DNA of 64,000 bases from Caulobacter sp. (GTDB taxonomy: Bacteria; Pseudomonadota; Alphaproteobacteria; Caulobacterales; Caulobacteraceae), in the NCBI GenBank assembly GCA_030645575.1, contig JAUSMJ010000003.1, positions 1-64,000 of the forward strand, written 5' to 3'. Position numbers and translations under genes: made by a program. The notes beneath the pieces were generated by a model. The model was not told the origin of the DNA, did no database searches, and saw nothing but the letters and a program-made list of their open reading frames with translations. Position 1 is the stretch's first letter. Each line of letters opens with the position of its first letter. Of the stretch, positions 17,789 through 27,928 are shown piece after piece.

Positions 17789-17836
17789 CTAGGGCAGGCG
17801 GTAGTAACGTCCGGCAAGGGCGGCGCGGGTGGTCAT
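17789..17836 (-). CDS. Candidate tyrS leader peptide with adjacent Tyr-Tyr codons
   Basis: A 15-residue frame, MTTRAALAGRYYRLP, runs toward tyrS on the same strand. Two adjacent TAC codons stand three codons before a proline and the stop. A possible promoter lies just ahead: TTGACG (17866-17871) and TAGCTA (17842-17847) with an 18-base spacer, which would put the transcript start at or next to the ATG, giving a leaderless leader peptide as known for alphaproteobacterial trpL. A 7-bp stem (17781-17787 with 17794-17800) spans the stop codon. No ribosome site is visible. This is inference from one sequence; a chance frame is possible. Confidence 0.4.
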   Translation of the reverse strand: MTTRAALAGRYYRLP

Positions 17837-17933
17837 GGGGCTAGCTACCGGTCCGGAGCCCGTCTCGTCAAGCTTGCGCCCGGGGCCGCGAATTGCTCTC
17901 CACCTTGCGCGCCGGGGCCGCTAGCATGCCGCC

Positions 17934-18485
17934 ATGCGTCTAGCGTTGGAACGGCACCGAGACTCGCAGGGCGCGGCGGCCACCGGTGTGGAGGTCGAGA
18001 TGACCTGGCCCGCGCCAGGCGCCCTGGCCCTGACCTTTGTCGTGCGCGGCGACATCGCCGCCCTCGCCCTGCCGGCCGCCGCCCCCAGCGCCCGCACCGA
18101 CGAACTTTGGCGCCACACCTGCCTGGAGGCCTTTGTCGGGACCGCGGGCCACCCCGGCTACTACGAATTCAACCTCGCCCCTTCAAGCCAGTGGGCGGCC
18201 TACCGGTTCGATGGCTACCGGGAAGGCATGGCGGCCGCCGAGGCCGGGAATCCGAAGGTCGCCACCGAAGCGACGGCGGACCGCTTCACCCTCCGGGCGG
18301 TCCTGGCCCTGGACGCCTTGCCAGGCCTGGCGCGCGGCGCCCCGTGGCGGCTGGCCCTGTCGGCGGTGATCGAGCAGACCGACGGCCTGAAGTCCTACTG
18401 GGCCCTGGCCCACCCGCCCGGCCGGGCGGATTTCCATCACGCCGATGGCTTTTCCCACGAAATCACCCCAGCAGAGCGCGCATGA
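17934..18485 (+). CDS. DOMON-like domain protein
   Basis: 183 residues, no signal peptide. The sequence resembles DOMON-like proteins of Caulobacterales and sphingomonads: TDELWRHTCLEAFVG, YYEFNLAPSSQWAAYRFDGYR, a C-terminal SYWALAHPPGRADFHH segment, all typical of a beta-sandwich carbohydrate- or heme-binding fold. No biochemical role is established. Its TGA overlaps the ATG of the next gene (ATGA, 18482-18485), so translation of the two is coupled. The long open frame running through it in another phase is a shadow of the next gene. Confidence 0.75.
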   Translation: MRLALERHRDSQGAAATGVEVEMTWPAPGALALTFVVRGDIAALALPAAAPSARTDELWRHTCLEAFVGTAGHPGYYEFNLAPSSQWAAYRFDGYREGMAAAEAGNPKVATEATADRFTLRAVLALDALPGLARGAPWRLALSAVIEQTDGLKSYWALAHPPGRADFHHADGFSHEITPAERA

Positions 18486-19684
18486 AATTTGGCCTCGATC
18501 GACTTCTCGCTGAACCGGAGTTGCGCGCGCCGCTGAAGGGCCGCCGCGTGGCCCTGGTGGCCCACCCGGCCTCGGTGACCCAGGACCTGACCCATGCGCT
18601 GGACGCCCTGGCTGCCTGCGACGGAATCCAGCTAACCGCGGCCTTCGGCCCCCAGCACGGCCTGCGGGGCGACAAGCAGGACAACATGGTGGAGTCGCCG
18701 GACTTCGACGATCCGCAGCTCGGCATCCCGGTCTTCAGCCTCTATGGCGAGGTGCGCCGCCCCACCGGCCAGATGATGAGCACCTTCGACGTGGTGCTGA
18801 TCGACCTGCAGGACCTGGGCTGCCGCATCTACACCTTCGTCACGACGCTTCGGTACATGCTGGAGGCCGCCGCCCAGCACGGCAAGGAGGTCTGGGTCCT
18901 GGACCGTCCCAATCCCGCCGGCCGCCCCATCGAGGGCCTGACCTTGCGCGAGGGCTGGGAAAGCTTCGTCGGCGCCGGACCGATGCCGATGCGCCACGGC
19001 CTGACCCTGGGCGAGATGGGATCCTGGTTCATCAAGACGCTGGAACTCGACGTCGCCTACAGGGTCATCGAGATGGAGGGCTGGGCGCCCGAGGCCGCCC
19101 CCGGCCACGGCTGGCCGCTGGGCGAGCGGACCTGGGTCAATCCCAGCCCCAACGCCCCCAACCTCTGGATGGCGCGAGCCTATGCCGGGACGGTGATGCT
19201 GGAGGGCGCGACCCTGTCGGAGGGCCGCGGCACGACCCGGCCCCTGGAGCTGTTCGGCGCGCCCGACATCGACGCGCGCACGGTGCTGGCGGAGATGCGG
19301 GCCTTCGCGCCCCAGTGGCTCAAGGGCTGCCGGCTGCGCGAATGCTGGTTCGAGCCCACTTTCCACAAGCATGTGGGCAAGCTCTGCAACGGGGTGCAGA
19401 TCCACACCGAGGACCCCAGCTACGACCACCAGGCCTTCAAGCCCTGGCGCATCCAGGCCCTGGCCTTCAAGGCGATCCGCCGGCTCCACCCCGACTACCC
19501 GCTGTGGCGCGACTTCCCCTACGAGTACGAGCTCGGGAAGCTGGCCATCGACGTCATCAATGGCGGCCCACTGCTGCGGGAATGGGTGGACGATCCGGCC
19601 GCGACGGCCGACGACCTGGATGCGATCACCCTGCCCGACGAGCAGGCCTGGCGGGTCGAGCGCCAGCCGCACCTGCTCTACTAG
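18482..19684 (+). CDS. DUF1343 protein, NamZ-like exo-beta-N-acetylmuramidase
   Basis: 400 residues from ATG 18482, which overlaps the DOMON-like stop codon. Conserved DUF1343 blocks are FGPQHGLRGDKQDNM, SLYGEVRRPT, FDVVLIDLQDLGCRIYTFVTTL and VLDRPNPAGRP. NamZ proteins release N-acetylmuramic acid from muropeptide sugars. Here no signal peptide is visible, so the protein looks cytoplasmic, which would fit cell-wall sugar recycling rather than secretion. It ends nine bases before the convergent hydrolase gene. Confidence 0.85.
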   Translation: MKFGLDRLLAEPELRAPLKGRRVALVAHPASVTQDLTHALDALAACDGIQLTAAFGPQHGLRGDKQDNMVESPDFDDPQLGIPVFSLYGEVRRPTGQMMSTFDVVLIDLQDLGCRIYTFVTTLRYMLEAAAQHGKEVWVLDRPNPAGRPIEGLTLREGWESFVGAGPMPMRHGLTLGEMGSWFIKTLELDVAYRVIEMEGWAPEAAPGHGWPLGERTWVNPSPNAPNLWMARAYAGTVMLEGATLSEGRGTTRPLELFGAPDIDARTVLAEMRAFAPQWLKGCRLRECWFEPTFHKHVGKLCNGVQIHTEDPSYDHQAFKPWRIQALAFKAIRRLHPDYPLWRDFPYEYELGKLAIDVINGGPLLREWVDDPAATADDLDAITLPDEQAWRVERQPHLLY

Positions 19685-19693
19685 GCGAGGGCC

Positions 19694-20344
19694 CTAGATC
19701 GGGTCGGCGGCGATCCGCTTGTCGAGATAGGCGCCGACGCGCTGTTCGACGTCAGGCAGGTTCTCGGCCCAGAAGTGGGTGGCGCCCTCGATCACCTCGT
19801 GGTCGATGACGATGCCCTTCTGGGTGCGCAGCTTGGAGACCACGCGCTCCACCTCCACCGGCGGCACCACGGTGTCGGCCCCGCCGTGCAGGATCAGGCC
19901 CGAAGCCGGGCAGGGGGCCAGGAAGCTGAAGTCGTACATGTTGGTGGGGGGCGAGACGGAGATGAAGCCGTCGGTCTCCGGGCGGCGCATCAGCAGCTGC
20001 ATGCCGACCCAGGCGCCGAAGGAATAGCCGGCCACCCAGCACTGGGAGGCGGCGGGGTTGGTGGTCTGCAGCCAGTCCAGCGCCGTGGCCGCGTCGGCCA
20101 GTTCGCCGATGCCGGCGTCAAACTCGCCTTGGCTGCGGCCCACGCCACGGAAGTTGAAGCGCAGGACCGAGAAGCCGCGCTTCATGAACAGGTGGAAGAG
20201 CTGCACCGCCACCGGATGGTTCATCTGGCCGCCGGCGCGCGGGTGCGGGTGGAGGATCAGCGCGATCGGCGCAGTCTCGCTCTTCCCCGCCGAGTACCGG
20301 CCTTCGATGCGTCCGGCCGCACCGGTCAGAACCACTTCAGGCAT
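19694..20344 (-). CDS. Alpha/beta hydrolase (dienelactone-hydrolase-like)
   Basis: 216 residues with a compact hydrolase fold. The oxyanion region is LILHPHPRAGGQMNHP, the nucleophile elbow is GYSFG (near residue 106), the acid is in LILHGGADTVVPP, and the base is His in GATHFWAE. No signal peptide. Such small proteins are widespread in alphaproteobacteria and usually annotated as esterases or KANL3/Tex30-like hydrolases; the substrate is unknown. The gene is convergent with the NamZ-like gene and divergent from iscR. Confidence 0.85.
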   Translation of the reverse strand: MPEVVLTGAAGRIEGRYSAGKSETAPIALILHPHPRAGGQMNHPVAVQLFHLFMKRGFSVLRFNFRGVGRSQGEFDAGIGELADAATALDWLQTTNPAASQCWVAGYSFGAWVGMQLLMRRPETDGFISVSPPTNMYDFSFLAPCPASGLILHGGADTVVPPVEVERVVSKLRTQKGIVIDHEVIEGATHFWAENLPDVEQRVGAYLDKRIAADPI

Positions 20345-20498
20345 GCCATCCTCACGTCGAATAGTTGACTCAGGCGCTTGGTCTTCCTAGATCACGCCCA
20401 TCGGACGAGCTCCTGGGATATGGCCCCGCGCAAGGCGGCGGCTTTAGCACAGGGGCCTCGTCAAACGCTCGAAAATTCGCAATCGGACCCCACCCGCT

Positions 20499-20945
20499 AT
20501 GCGCCTCAGCACCAAAGGCCGATACGCCGTGATGGCCATGGCCGATCTCGCGCGCCGCCAGGGGTGCGGGGATGACGGCGAACGCGCGGTGTCCCTGGCC
20601 GAGATCGCCGCCCGCCAGCAGATCTCGCTGTCCTATCTGGAGCAGCTGTTCGCCCGCCTGCGCCGTCGCGGCCTGGTGAAGAGCCTGCGCGGTCCCGGCG
20701 GCGGTTACCTGCTGGCCCGCACGGCGGAGACCACCAACATCGCCGACATCGTCATGGCCGTGGACGAGCCCCTGCGCGCCACCCGCTGCGCGCCCAAGGG
20801 CAAGGGCTGCATGCTGAAGGGCGAGCGTTGCCTGACCCACGACCTCTGGGAAGAGATGGGCCGCCAGATCGAGGGCTACCTCGCCTCGGTCAGCCTGGCC
20901 GACGTGGTCACCGGCAAGCTGCGCGCCGCGCGGGAGGCCGCATGA
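20499..20945 (+). CDS. iscR: Rrf2-family iron-sulfur regulator of the suf operon (IscR type)
   Basis: 148 residues. The N-terminal winged helix (MRLSTKGRYAVMAMADLARR, then IAARQQISLSYLEQLFARLRRRGLVKSLRGPGGGY) matches IscR/RirA. Three cysteines in CAPKGKGCMLKGERC (near 97, 104 and 110) would hold a [2Fe-2S] or related cluster. Cluster occupancy lets the protein sense iron-sulfur status and repress or activate the suf genes. Its TGA overlaps the next ATG (20942-20945), so it is the first gene of the operon. The 154 bp upstream probably holds the autoregulatory site, which I could not identify. Confidence 0.93.
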   Translation: MRLSTKGRYAVMAMADLARRQGCGDDGERAVSLAEIAARQQISLSYLEQLFARLRRRGLVKSLRGPGGGYLLARTAETTNIADIVMAVDEPLRATRCAPKGKGCMLKGERCLTHDLWEEMGRQIEGYLASVSLADVVTGKLRAAREAA

Positions 20946-22084
20946 CCGGCGTCTATCTCGACTACAACGCCACCGCGCCCATCCGCCCCGAGACCATCGC
21001 GGCCATGACCACGGCCCTGGAGAGCGTCGGCAACCCGTCCTCCGTCCACGCCGCCGGCCGCGCCGCGCGCGCCGCGGTGGAGCAGGCCCGCGAATCCGTC
21101 GCCGCCCTGATCGGCGGCCCGGCCTCCACCGTGGTCTTCACCGGCTGCGGCACCGAGGCCAATGCTCTGGCCATCGAGAGCGCGGTGGCCACCGGCTCCA
21201 GGCGCCTGATCGTCAGCGCCATCGAGCATGAGAGCGTCGTGGAGACCGCCAAGGCCAGCGGGGCGGCGGTGGAGCTGCTCCCCGTCGGCGCCGACGGCCT
21301 GGCCGACCTGACCTGGCTGAAGAGCCGGCTGGCCTCCTGGGACGCCGCCGACGGCAAGCCCTTCGTGGCCCTGATGCTGGCCAACAACGAGACGGGCGTC
21401 ATCCAGCCGGTGGCGCAGGCTTCCGAGATCGTGCGCGCCGCCGACGGCTGGCTGCACGTCGACGCCATCCAGGCCGCCGGCAAGGTCGCCGTAGACAGCC
21501 GGGCGCTCGGCGCCGACACCCTCACCATCTCCGGCCACAAGTTCGGCGGGCCGCAGGGCGTGGGCGCGCTCACCTTCGGCCCCCGCGCCACCCTGGTGCG
21601 CCGCCAGCACGGCGGCGGGCAGGAGCGGGGCCGCCGCGCCGGCACCGAGAACGTGGCCGGTATCTCCGGCCTCGGCGCCGCGGCCCGCGCCGCCCTGCGC
21701 GACCTTGAGGCCTTCGCCGCCCAGGCCGCCTGGCGAGACCTCGCCGCCGCCTGTCTGGAGGCCGAGGGCGCCGTGGTGATCGCCCCGGACTCCCCGCGCC
21801 TGGCCAACACCCTCTGCGTCGCCAGCCCCGGCCACGCCTCGGACCTGCAGGTGATGGGCCTCGACTTGATGGGCGTCATGGTCAGCGCCGGCTCGGCCTG
21901 CTCTTCAGGCAAGGTCAAGGCCAGCGCCGTGCTCACCGCCATGGGCCTGACCGACCTCGCCCCCTACGCCATCCGCGTCAGCGGCGGCTGGGGCGCCACC
22001 GAGAGCGACTGGGCGACCTTCGTGGCCGCCTGGAGCGATGTTCATTCCCGTCACGCGGCTCGCCGCCGCGCGCCGGCGGCTTAG
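20942..22084 (+). CDS. Cysteine desulfurase, IscS/NifS-type (group I)
   Basis: 380 residues, class V aminotransferase fold. PLP lysine is in [10 protein letters not shown] (near 201), and the sulfur-carrying cysteine is in [10 protein letters not shown] (near 320), on a longer loop as in group I enzymes. It takes sulfur from cysteine for cluster assembly. A second desulfurase (SufS, 25751-26965) sits in the same operon; this iscR-desulfurase-sufBCDS order is usual in alphaproteobacteria. The ATG overlaps the iscR stop. Compared with E. coli IscS (about 404 residues) it is shorter at the C-terminus, where the scaffold-binding segment lies. Confidence 0.92.
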   Translation: MTGVYLDYNATAPIRPETIAAMTTALESVGNPSSVHAAGRAARAAVEQARESVAALIGGPASTVVFTGCGTEANALAIESAVATGSRRLIVSAIEHESVVETAKASGAAVELLPVGADGLADLTWLKSRLASWDAADGKPFVALMLANNETGVIQPVAQASEIVRAADGWLHVDAIQAAGKVAVDSRALGADTLTISGHKFGGPQGVGALTFGPRATLVRRQHGGGQERGRRAGTENVAGISGLGAAARAALRDLEAFAAQAAWRDLAAACLEAEGAVVIAPDSPRLANTLCVASPGHASDLQVMGLDLMGVMVSAGSACSSGKVKASAVLTAMGLTDLAPYAIRVSGGWGATESDWATFVAAWSDVHSRHAARRRAPAA

Positions 22085-22094
22085 GAGTTCCGTC

Positions 22095-23560
<1,466 letters not shown>

Positions 23561-23564
<4 letters not shown>

Positions 23565-23968
23565 CCCTCGCCCCATCGGAACGGATCTCCGCCATGTCCT
23601 TCAGGCAAGCCTTTGAAGCCGAACGTCTGAAGCGCGACGCCGAGCGCCGCGCCCGCGAGGACGCCGAGCGCGTCCGCCAGGAGGCCGACGAGGCCCGTTC
23701 GGTGGCGCTCTACGAGATCCTGGCCGCCGACCCCGGCTTCCTGGCCGAGAAGAAGCTGACCCTCGACCGCTCGCGCTACACCGTCATGCTTGAGCATCCG
23801 GACTTCCGCCTGCGCGCCTATTTCGAGGACGGCCAGGTCAATGTCACCGCCGCCGACAAGCGCTCGGCCACCACCATCACCGCGGCCCCCACCAAGCAGG
23901 AGTCTGTCGACACCGTCGAGCAGGCCCTGGACGTGCTGGCCCGCTACCTGGCCGACGAGACGGTCTGA
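23561..23968 (+). CDS. Unrecognised protein encoded between sufB and sufC
   Basis: 135 residues from ATG 23561, which overlaps the sufB stop; the frame also has ATG at 23594. It begins with a highly charged helical stretch ([19 protein letters not shown], a likely short coiled coil). A mixed region [34 protein letters not shown] and a helical tail [16 protein letters not shown] follow. No cysteine or metal motif is visible, so it is unlikely to carry the cluster itself. Its stop overlaps the sufC start (TGATG), so its dose is tied to SufB and SufC. I do not recognise a family; a role as assembly partner is only suggested by position. Confidence 0.8.
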
Positions 23969-24714
23969 TGCTGCATATCGAGAACCTGCGCGCCGAGGTG
24001 GACGGCAAGGAGATCCTCAAGGGTCTCAGCCTGGACGTGCCCGCGGGCGAGGTCCACGCCATCATGGGCCCCAACGGCGCCGGCAAGTCGACGCTGTCCT
24101 ATGTGCTCACCGGCCGCCAGGGCTATGAGGTCACCGGCGGGACCGCCACCCTGGACGGTGAGGACCTCCTGGCCCTGGATCCCAACCAGCGCGCCGCCAA
24201 GGGCGTCTTCCTGTCCTTCCAGTATCCCCTGGAGATTCCGGGCGTCCCGGCGCTGACCTTCATCCGCACGGCCATGAACGCCCAGCGCAAGGCGCGCGGC
24301 GAGGCCGAGATCACGGCGCCGGCCTTCCTGAAGCTGGCCCGCGAGCATGCGGCGGCCCTGAAGATCGACTTCGAGATGCTCAAGCGGGCCCTGAACGTCG
24401 GCTTCTCGGGCGGCGAGAAGAAGCGGATGGAGATCTTCCAGATGGCCATGCTGGCCCCGCGCTTCCTGATCCTGGACGAGACCGATTCCGGCCTGGATAT
24501 CGACGCCCTGAAGATCGTGTCGGAGGGGGTCAACGCCATGCGCGCGCCCGACCGCTCCATGCTGGTGATCACCCACTACCAGCGCCTGCTGGACTACATC
24601 AAACCCGACAAGGTCCACGTCCTGTCGGCGGGGCGCATCGTCGCCACCGGCGGGCCCGACCTGGCGCTCGAGCTGGAGCGCGAAGGCTACGACAAGTACG
24701 CGAGGGCCGCTTGA
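23968..24714 (+). CDS. sufC: Fe-S assembly ATPase SufC
   Basis: 248 residues, ABC-type ATPase without membrane segments. Walker A is GPNGAGKST (near 34), the signature is FSGGEKKRMEI (near 147), and Walker B is FLILDETDSGLDID. SufC dimerises on SufB and SufD and powers cluster assembly. The ATG overlaps the preceding stop codon, and the TGA overlaps the TTG start of sufD. Confidence 0.97.
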   Translation: MLHIENLRAEVDGKEILKGLSLDVPAGEVHAIMGPNGAGKSTLSYVLTGRQGYEVTGGTATLDGEDLLALDPNQRAAKGVFLSFQYPLEIPGVPALTFIRTAMNAQRKARGEAEITAPAFLKLAREHAAALKIDFEMLKRALNVGFSGGEKKRMEIFQMAMLAPRFLILDETDSGLDIDALKIVSEGVNAMRAPDRSMLVITHYQRLLDYIKPDKVHVLSAGRIVATGGPDLALELEREGYDKYARAA

Positions 24715-25748
24715 GCCTCGCCACCGCCCTGAAATCCGGCGACGTCACCCTGCTGCCCGGCAAGCGTGACGAGGACTGGAAGTGGACCGACCTGCGCGGC
24801 CTGCTGCGCGTCCTGCCGGCCGCCTCGCCGGCCAGCGACGCCGCCCTGCCGCTCGGCCCGTTCGGCGACCTGGGGGAGGTGGAGATCGCCCTGGTCAACG
24901 GCCGCCTGCGCGGCGACCCCGCCGCCCTGATCCTGGCCGCCGGCCAGAGCCGCGTCCTGCGCCTGCGCTTCGTCTCCACGGCGGAGGGTTCGCATGCCGC
25001 CCACATCTCCATCGAGCTGGGGGAGGGCGCGGCCCTGACCCTGCTGGAGAGCTATGAGGGCCTGGCCGACGGTTACGTGGCCGACGCGGGCCTGGAGATC
25101 ACCCTGGCCAAGGGCGCCCGCCTGGAGCGCGTCGTGGTCGCCGCCGACGCCGAGGGCGCGGTGTCGGTCAGTTCGACCGTCGTGATCCTGGCCCCGGAAG
25201 CCCGCTTCGCCCAGACCCTGCTCACCGACGGCGCCAGGCGCCAGCGGATCGAGACCCGCATCGCCCATCCGGGCGCCTTGGCCGAGGTCCGCCTCGACGG
25301 CGCCTATCTGCTGGCCGGCAAGCGCCACGCCGACCTGACCACGGTGGTGGAGCACCAGGGCGTGGACGGAACCACCAGCCAGCTCACCAAGGGGGTGGTC
25401 CGCGACCAGTCCCGCGGCGTCTTCCAGGGCCGGATCGTGGTGGAGGAGGGCGCCGACCGCACAGACGCCCGCATGCGCCACAATGCGCTGATCCTGTCCG
25501 ACAAGGCCGAGATCGACGCCAAGCCCGAACTGCTGATCTTCGCCGACGACGTGCAGTGCGCCCACGGCAACACCATCGGGGCCTTGGACGAGGAGGCGCT
25601 GTTCTACATGCGCCAGCGCGGCCTGCCGGAGACCGAGGCGCGCGCCCTGCTGATCGAGGCCTTCGTCGGCCAGGTCATCGAGCGCATCGACCACGAACCC
25701 GCCCGCGACCTGGCCCTCGCCTGGGCCGCCGACCGGCTGAGGGCCTGA
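24711..25748 (+). CDS. sufD: Fe-S assembly protein SufD
   Basis: 345 residues starting at TTG 24711, which shares TTGA with the sufC stop. It is shorter than E. coli SufD (about 423), chiefly in the N-terminal part. The N-terminus keeps LLPGKRDEDWKWTDLRGLL. The beta-helix core and the C-terminal block FADDVQCAHGNTIGALDEEALFYMRQRG, with the conserved Cys and His of the SufB-SufD interface, are present. SufD pairs with SufB in the scaffold. Confidence 0.94.
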   Translation: MSLATALKSGDVTLLPGKRDEDWKWTDLRGLLRVLPAASPASDAALPLGPFGDLGEVEIALVNGRLRGDPAALILAAGQSRVLRLRFVSTAEGSHAAHISIELGEGAALTLLESYEGLADGYVADAGLEITLAKGARLERVVVAADAEGAVSVSSTVVILAPEARFAQTLLTDGARRQRIETRIAHPGALAEVRLDGAYLLAGKRHADLTTVVEHQGVDGTTSQLTKGVVRDQSRGVFQGRIVVEEGADRTDARMRHNALILSDKAEIDAKPELLIFADDVQCAHGNTIGALDEEALFYMRQRGLPETEARALLIEAFVGQVIERIDHEPARDLALAWAADRLRA

Positions 25749-25750
25749 CC

Positions 25751-26965
25751 ATGGCCTTCGACGCAGAAGCCATCCGGGCCGAGTTCCCGATCCTGGCCCG
25801 CCAGGTGAACGGCAAGCCCCTGGTCTATCTCGACAGCGCCGCCTCGGCCCAGAAGCCGAGGGCGGTGATCGACGCCATGGTCCACGCCATGGAGCACTCC
25901 TATTCCAACGTCCATCGCGGTCTGCACACTCTCGCCAATGAAACCACAGAAGCCTATGAAAAGGCCCGTCAAAGCGTCGCCGACTTCATCCACGCAGACC
26001 TGGCCGAAATCGTCTTCACCAAGGGCGGGACGGAGTCCATCAACCTGGTCGCCGCGAGCCTCGGCGCCACGCTGAAGGCCGGCGACGAGATCCTGCTCAC
26101 CGAGATGGAGCACCACGCCAACATCGTGCCGTGGCACTTCCTGCGCGAGCGCCAGGGCGTGGTCCTGAAGTTCATCCCCGTCACCGACGACGGTCGCCTG
26201 GACCTGGAGGCCATCCCCGACCTGCTGACCGCCAGGACCAAGGTCGTGGCCCTGACCCACATGTCCAACGTCCTGGGCACGGTGAACCCGGTGGCCGAGA
26301 TCACCCGCATGGCCCATGCGGCCGGCGCGGTGGTCCTGCTGGACGGCTGCCAGGCCATCGTCCACCAGCCGGTGGACGTGAAGGCCCTGGACGTCGATTT
26401 CTACGTCTTCTCCGGCCACAAGCTCTACGGCCCCACCGGCATCGGCGTCCTCTACGGCAAGGCCGAGCGCCTGGCCGCGCTGCGCCCCTATCAGGGCGGT
26501 GGCGAGATGATCGCCTCGGTGGCCCTGGACGAGGTTCGGTACGCCGACCCGCCGCACCGCTTCGAGGCCGGCACCCCGCCGATCCTCGAGGCCATCGGCC
26601 TGGGCGCGGCCATCGATTGGTTCGCCAAGCTGGACAGGACCGCCGTCGCCGCCCACGAACACCGGCTCTATGACCGGGTCCGCCAGGGCCTGGCCGGGGC
26701 CAACTGGCTGAAGGTGATCGGCGAGGCGCCGGGCAAGGGCGCCATCCTCACCTTCTCCATCGACGGGGCCCACGCCCACGACGTGGCCCAGATCCTCGAC
26801 CGTTACGGCGTCGCCGTGCGGGCCGGGACCCACTGCGCGGAACCCCTGATGCGGCGCTTTGGCGTCACCTCAAGCGCCCGCGCCTCCTTCGCCCTCTACA
26901 ATACGGAAGGGGAAGCCGACGCCCTTGTCGACGCCCTGACCCGTACTCAAGCCTTCTTTGCGTAA
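25751..26965 (+). CDS. sufS: Cysteine desulfurase SufS (group II)
   Basis: 404 residues from ATG 25751, two bases after the sufD stop. The PLP lysine is in SGHKLYGPTG (near 223), the catalytic Cys in RAGTHCAEPLMRRFG (near 362), and the N-terminus IRAEFPILARQVNGKPLVYLDSAA is typical of SufS. Group II enzymes hand sulfur to a SufE or SufU partner, and neither is in this window. It supplies sulfide to the SufBC2D scaffold. Confidence 0.96.
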   Translation: MAFDAEAIRAEFPILARQVNGKPLVYLDSAASAQKPRAVIDAMVHAMEHSYSNVHRGLHTLANETTEAYEKARQSVADFIHADLAEIVFTKGGTESINLVAASLGATLKAGDEILLTEMEHHANIVPWHFLRERQGVVLKFIPVTDDGRLDLEAIPDLLTARTKVVALTHMSNVLGTVNPVAEITRMAHAAGAVVLLDGCQAIVHQPVDVKALDVDFYVFSGHKLYGPTGIGVLYGKAERLAALRPYQGGGEMIASVALDEVRYADPPHRFEAGTPPILEAIGLGAAIDWFAKLDRTAVAAHEHRLYDRVRQGLAGANWLKVIGEAPGKGAILTFSIDGAHAHDVAQILDRYGVAVRAGTHCAEPLMRRFGVTSSARASFALYNTEGEADALVDALTRTQAFFA

Positions 26966-26977
26966 GAGCCCGGACCC

Positions 26978-27331
26978 ATGGACGACGCTTCTTCCATCAC
27001 AACGCCGCAACTCAGCCAGGCCGAGCTGGACGCGATCACCGATCAGCTCATCGAGCAGCTGAAGACCGTGTTCGATCCCGAAATCCCGGTCGACATCTAT
27101 GAACTGGGCCTGATCTACAAGGTCGACGTCTCCGACAGCAAGGACGTGGCCATCGACATGACCCTGACCGCCCCGGGTTGCCCGGTGGCCGGGGAAATGC
27201 CGGGCTGGGTGGCGGATGCGGTCCGGAAAATTCCCGGCATCGGCCAGGTGAAGGTCGATCTCGTCTTCGACCCGCCGTGGGATCCCTCGCGGATGTCCGA
27301 CGAGGCGAAACTTCAATTGAACATGTTCTGA
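26978..27331 (+). CDS. sufT: SUF-associated MIP18-family protein SufT
   Basis: 117 residues, DUF59/MIP18 fold: ITDQLIEQLKTVFDPEIPVDIYELGLIYKVDV and MTLTAPGCPVAGEMPGWVADAVRKIPGIGQVKVDLVFDPPW, including the conserved Cys of TAPGCP. SufT helps maturation of iron-sulfur proteins. It lies 12 bp after sufS and 14 bp before the A-type carrier gene, all on one strand. Confidence 0.93.
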   Translation: MDDASSITTPQLSQAELDAITDQLIEQLKTVFDPEIPVDIYELGLIYKVDVSDSKDVAIDMTLTAPGCPVAGEMPGWVADAVRKIPGIGQVKVDLVFDPPWDPSRMSDEAKLQLNMF

Positions 27332-27345
27332 CCCATATAGATGAC

Positions 27346-27747
27346 ATGACCGATCTGAACCTCACGCCCGCCGCCCGCGTCCGCCGCCCCCGGCCCAAGG
27401 TCGTCACCCTGACCGACGCCGCGGCCGAGCGGGTGCGCGAGATCATGGCCCGCGCCGAGGTTCCCTATGCCGGCCTGCGGGTGGGGGTGAAGAACGGCGG
27501 CTGCGCCGGGTCCGAATACGTCATCGAATATGCCGAGGCCGCCGGACCCCTGGACGAAGTGGTTGAGGACAAGGGCGTCACCATCCTCATCGATCCCAAG
27601 GCGGTGCTGTTCCTGATCGGCACCGAGATCGACTACGAGAAGACCAGGCTCTCGGCCAAGTTCACCTTCCGCAACCCCAACCAGACCGACGCCTGCGGCT
27701 GCGGCGAGAGCGTCACCATCGAGCCTGGCAAGGTGCTCGACGCTTAA
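27346..27747 (+). CDS. sufA: A-type Fe-S carrier (HesB/IscA/SufA family)
   Basis: 133 residues from ATG 27346. The fold is HesB-like: VTLTDAAAERVREIMARAE, GLRVGVKNGGCAGSEYVIEY and NPNQTDACGCGES. The three conserved cysteines (near 51, 116 and 118) bind the cluster. Carriers of this type accept clusters from the SufBCD scaffold and deliver them to client enzymes. It is the last gene of the suf cluster; 181 bp without a gene follow. An extra N-terminal segment (residues 1-18) precedes the conserved domain. IscA or ErpA naming would be equally valid. Confidence 0.93.
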   Translation: MTDLNLTPAARVRRPRPKVVTLTDAAAERVREIMARAEVPYAGLRVGVKNGGCAGSEYVIEYAEAAGPLDEVVEDKGVTILIDPKAVLFLIGTEIDYEKTRLSAKFTFRNPNQTDACGCGESVTIEPGKVLDA

Positions 27748-27928
27748 GCGTCTGGCTTGACGGCCCGCGCGGCCGCCCCTATTCGCAAGCTCACGGTCCG
27801 CAGTTCACCGAGGCATCGCCGCCCGCCAGGGTTTGCTAAACCTGCTCAGACTTCATCGACTGACACATCTCACCGTGCCAGATCGGAAGGGCGATCACCG
27901 TTCATCCCCGGCACGCGAGGGATAGATC

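Noticed and set aside
17705-18481. Upstream part of the long frame leading into the NamZ-like gene
   Set aside because: The part before 18482 overlaps the DOMON-like gene in another frame and is Arg/Pro-rich noise; the true start is the coupled ATG at 18482.
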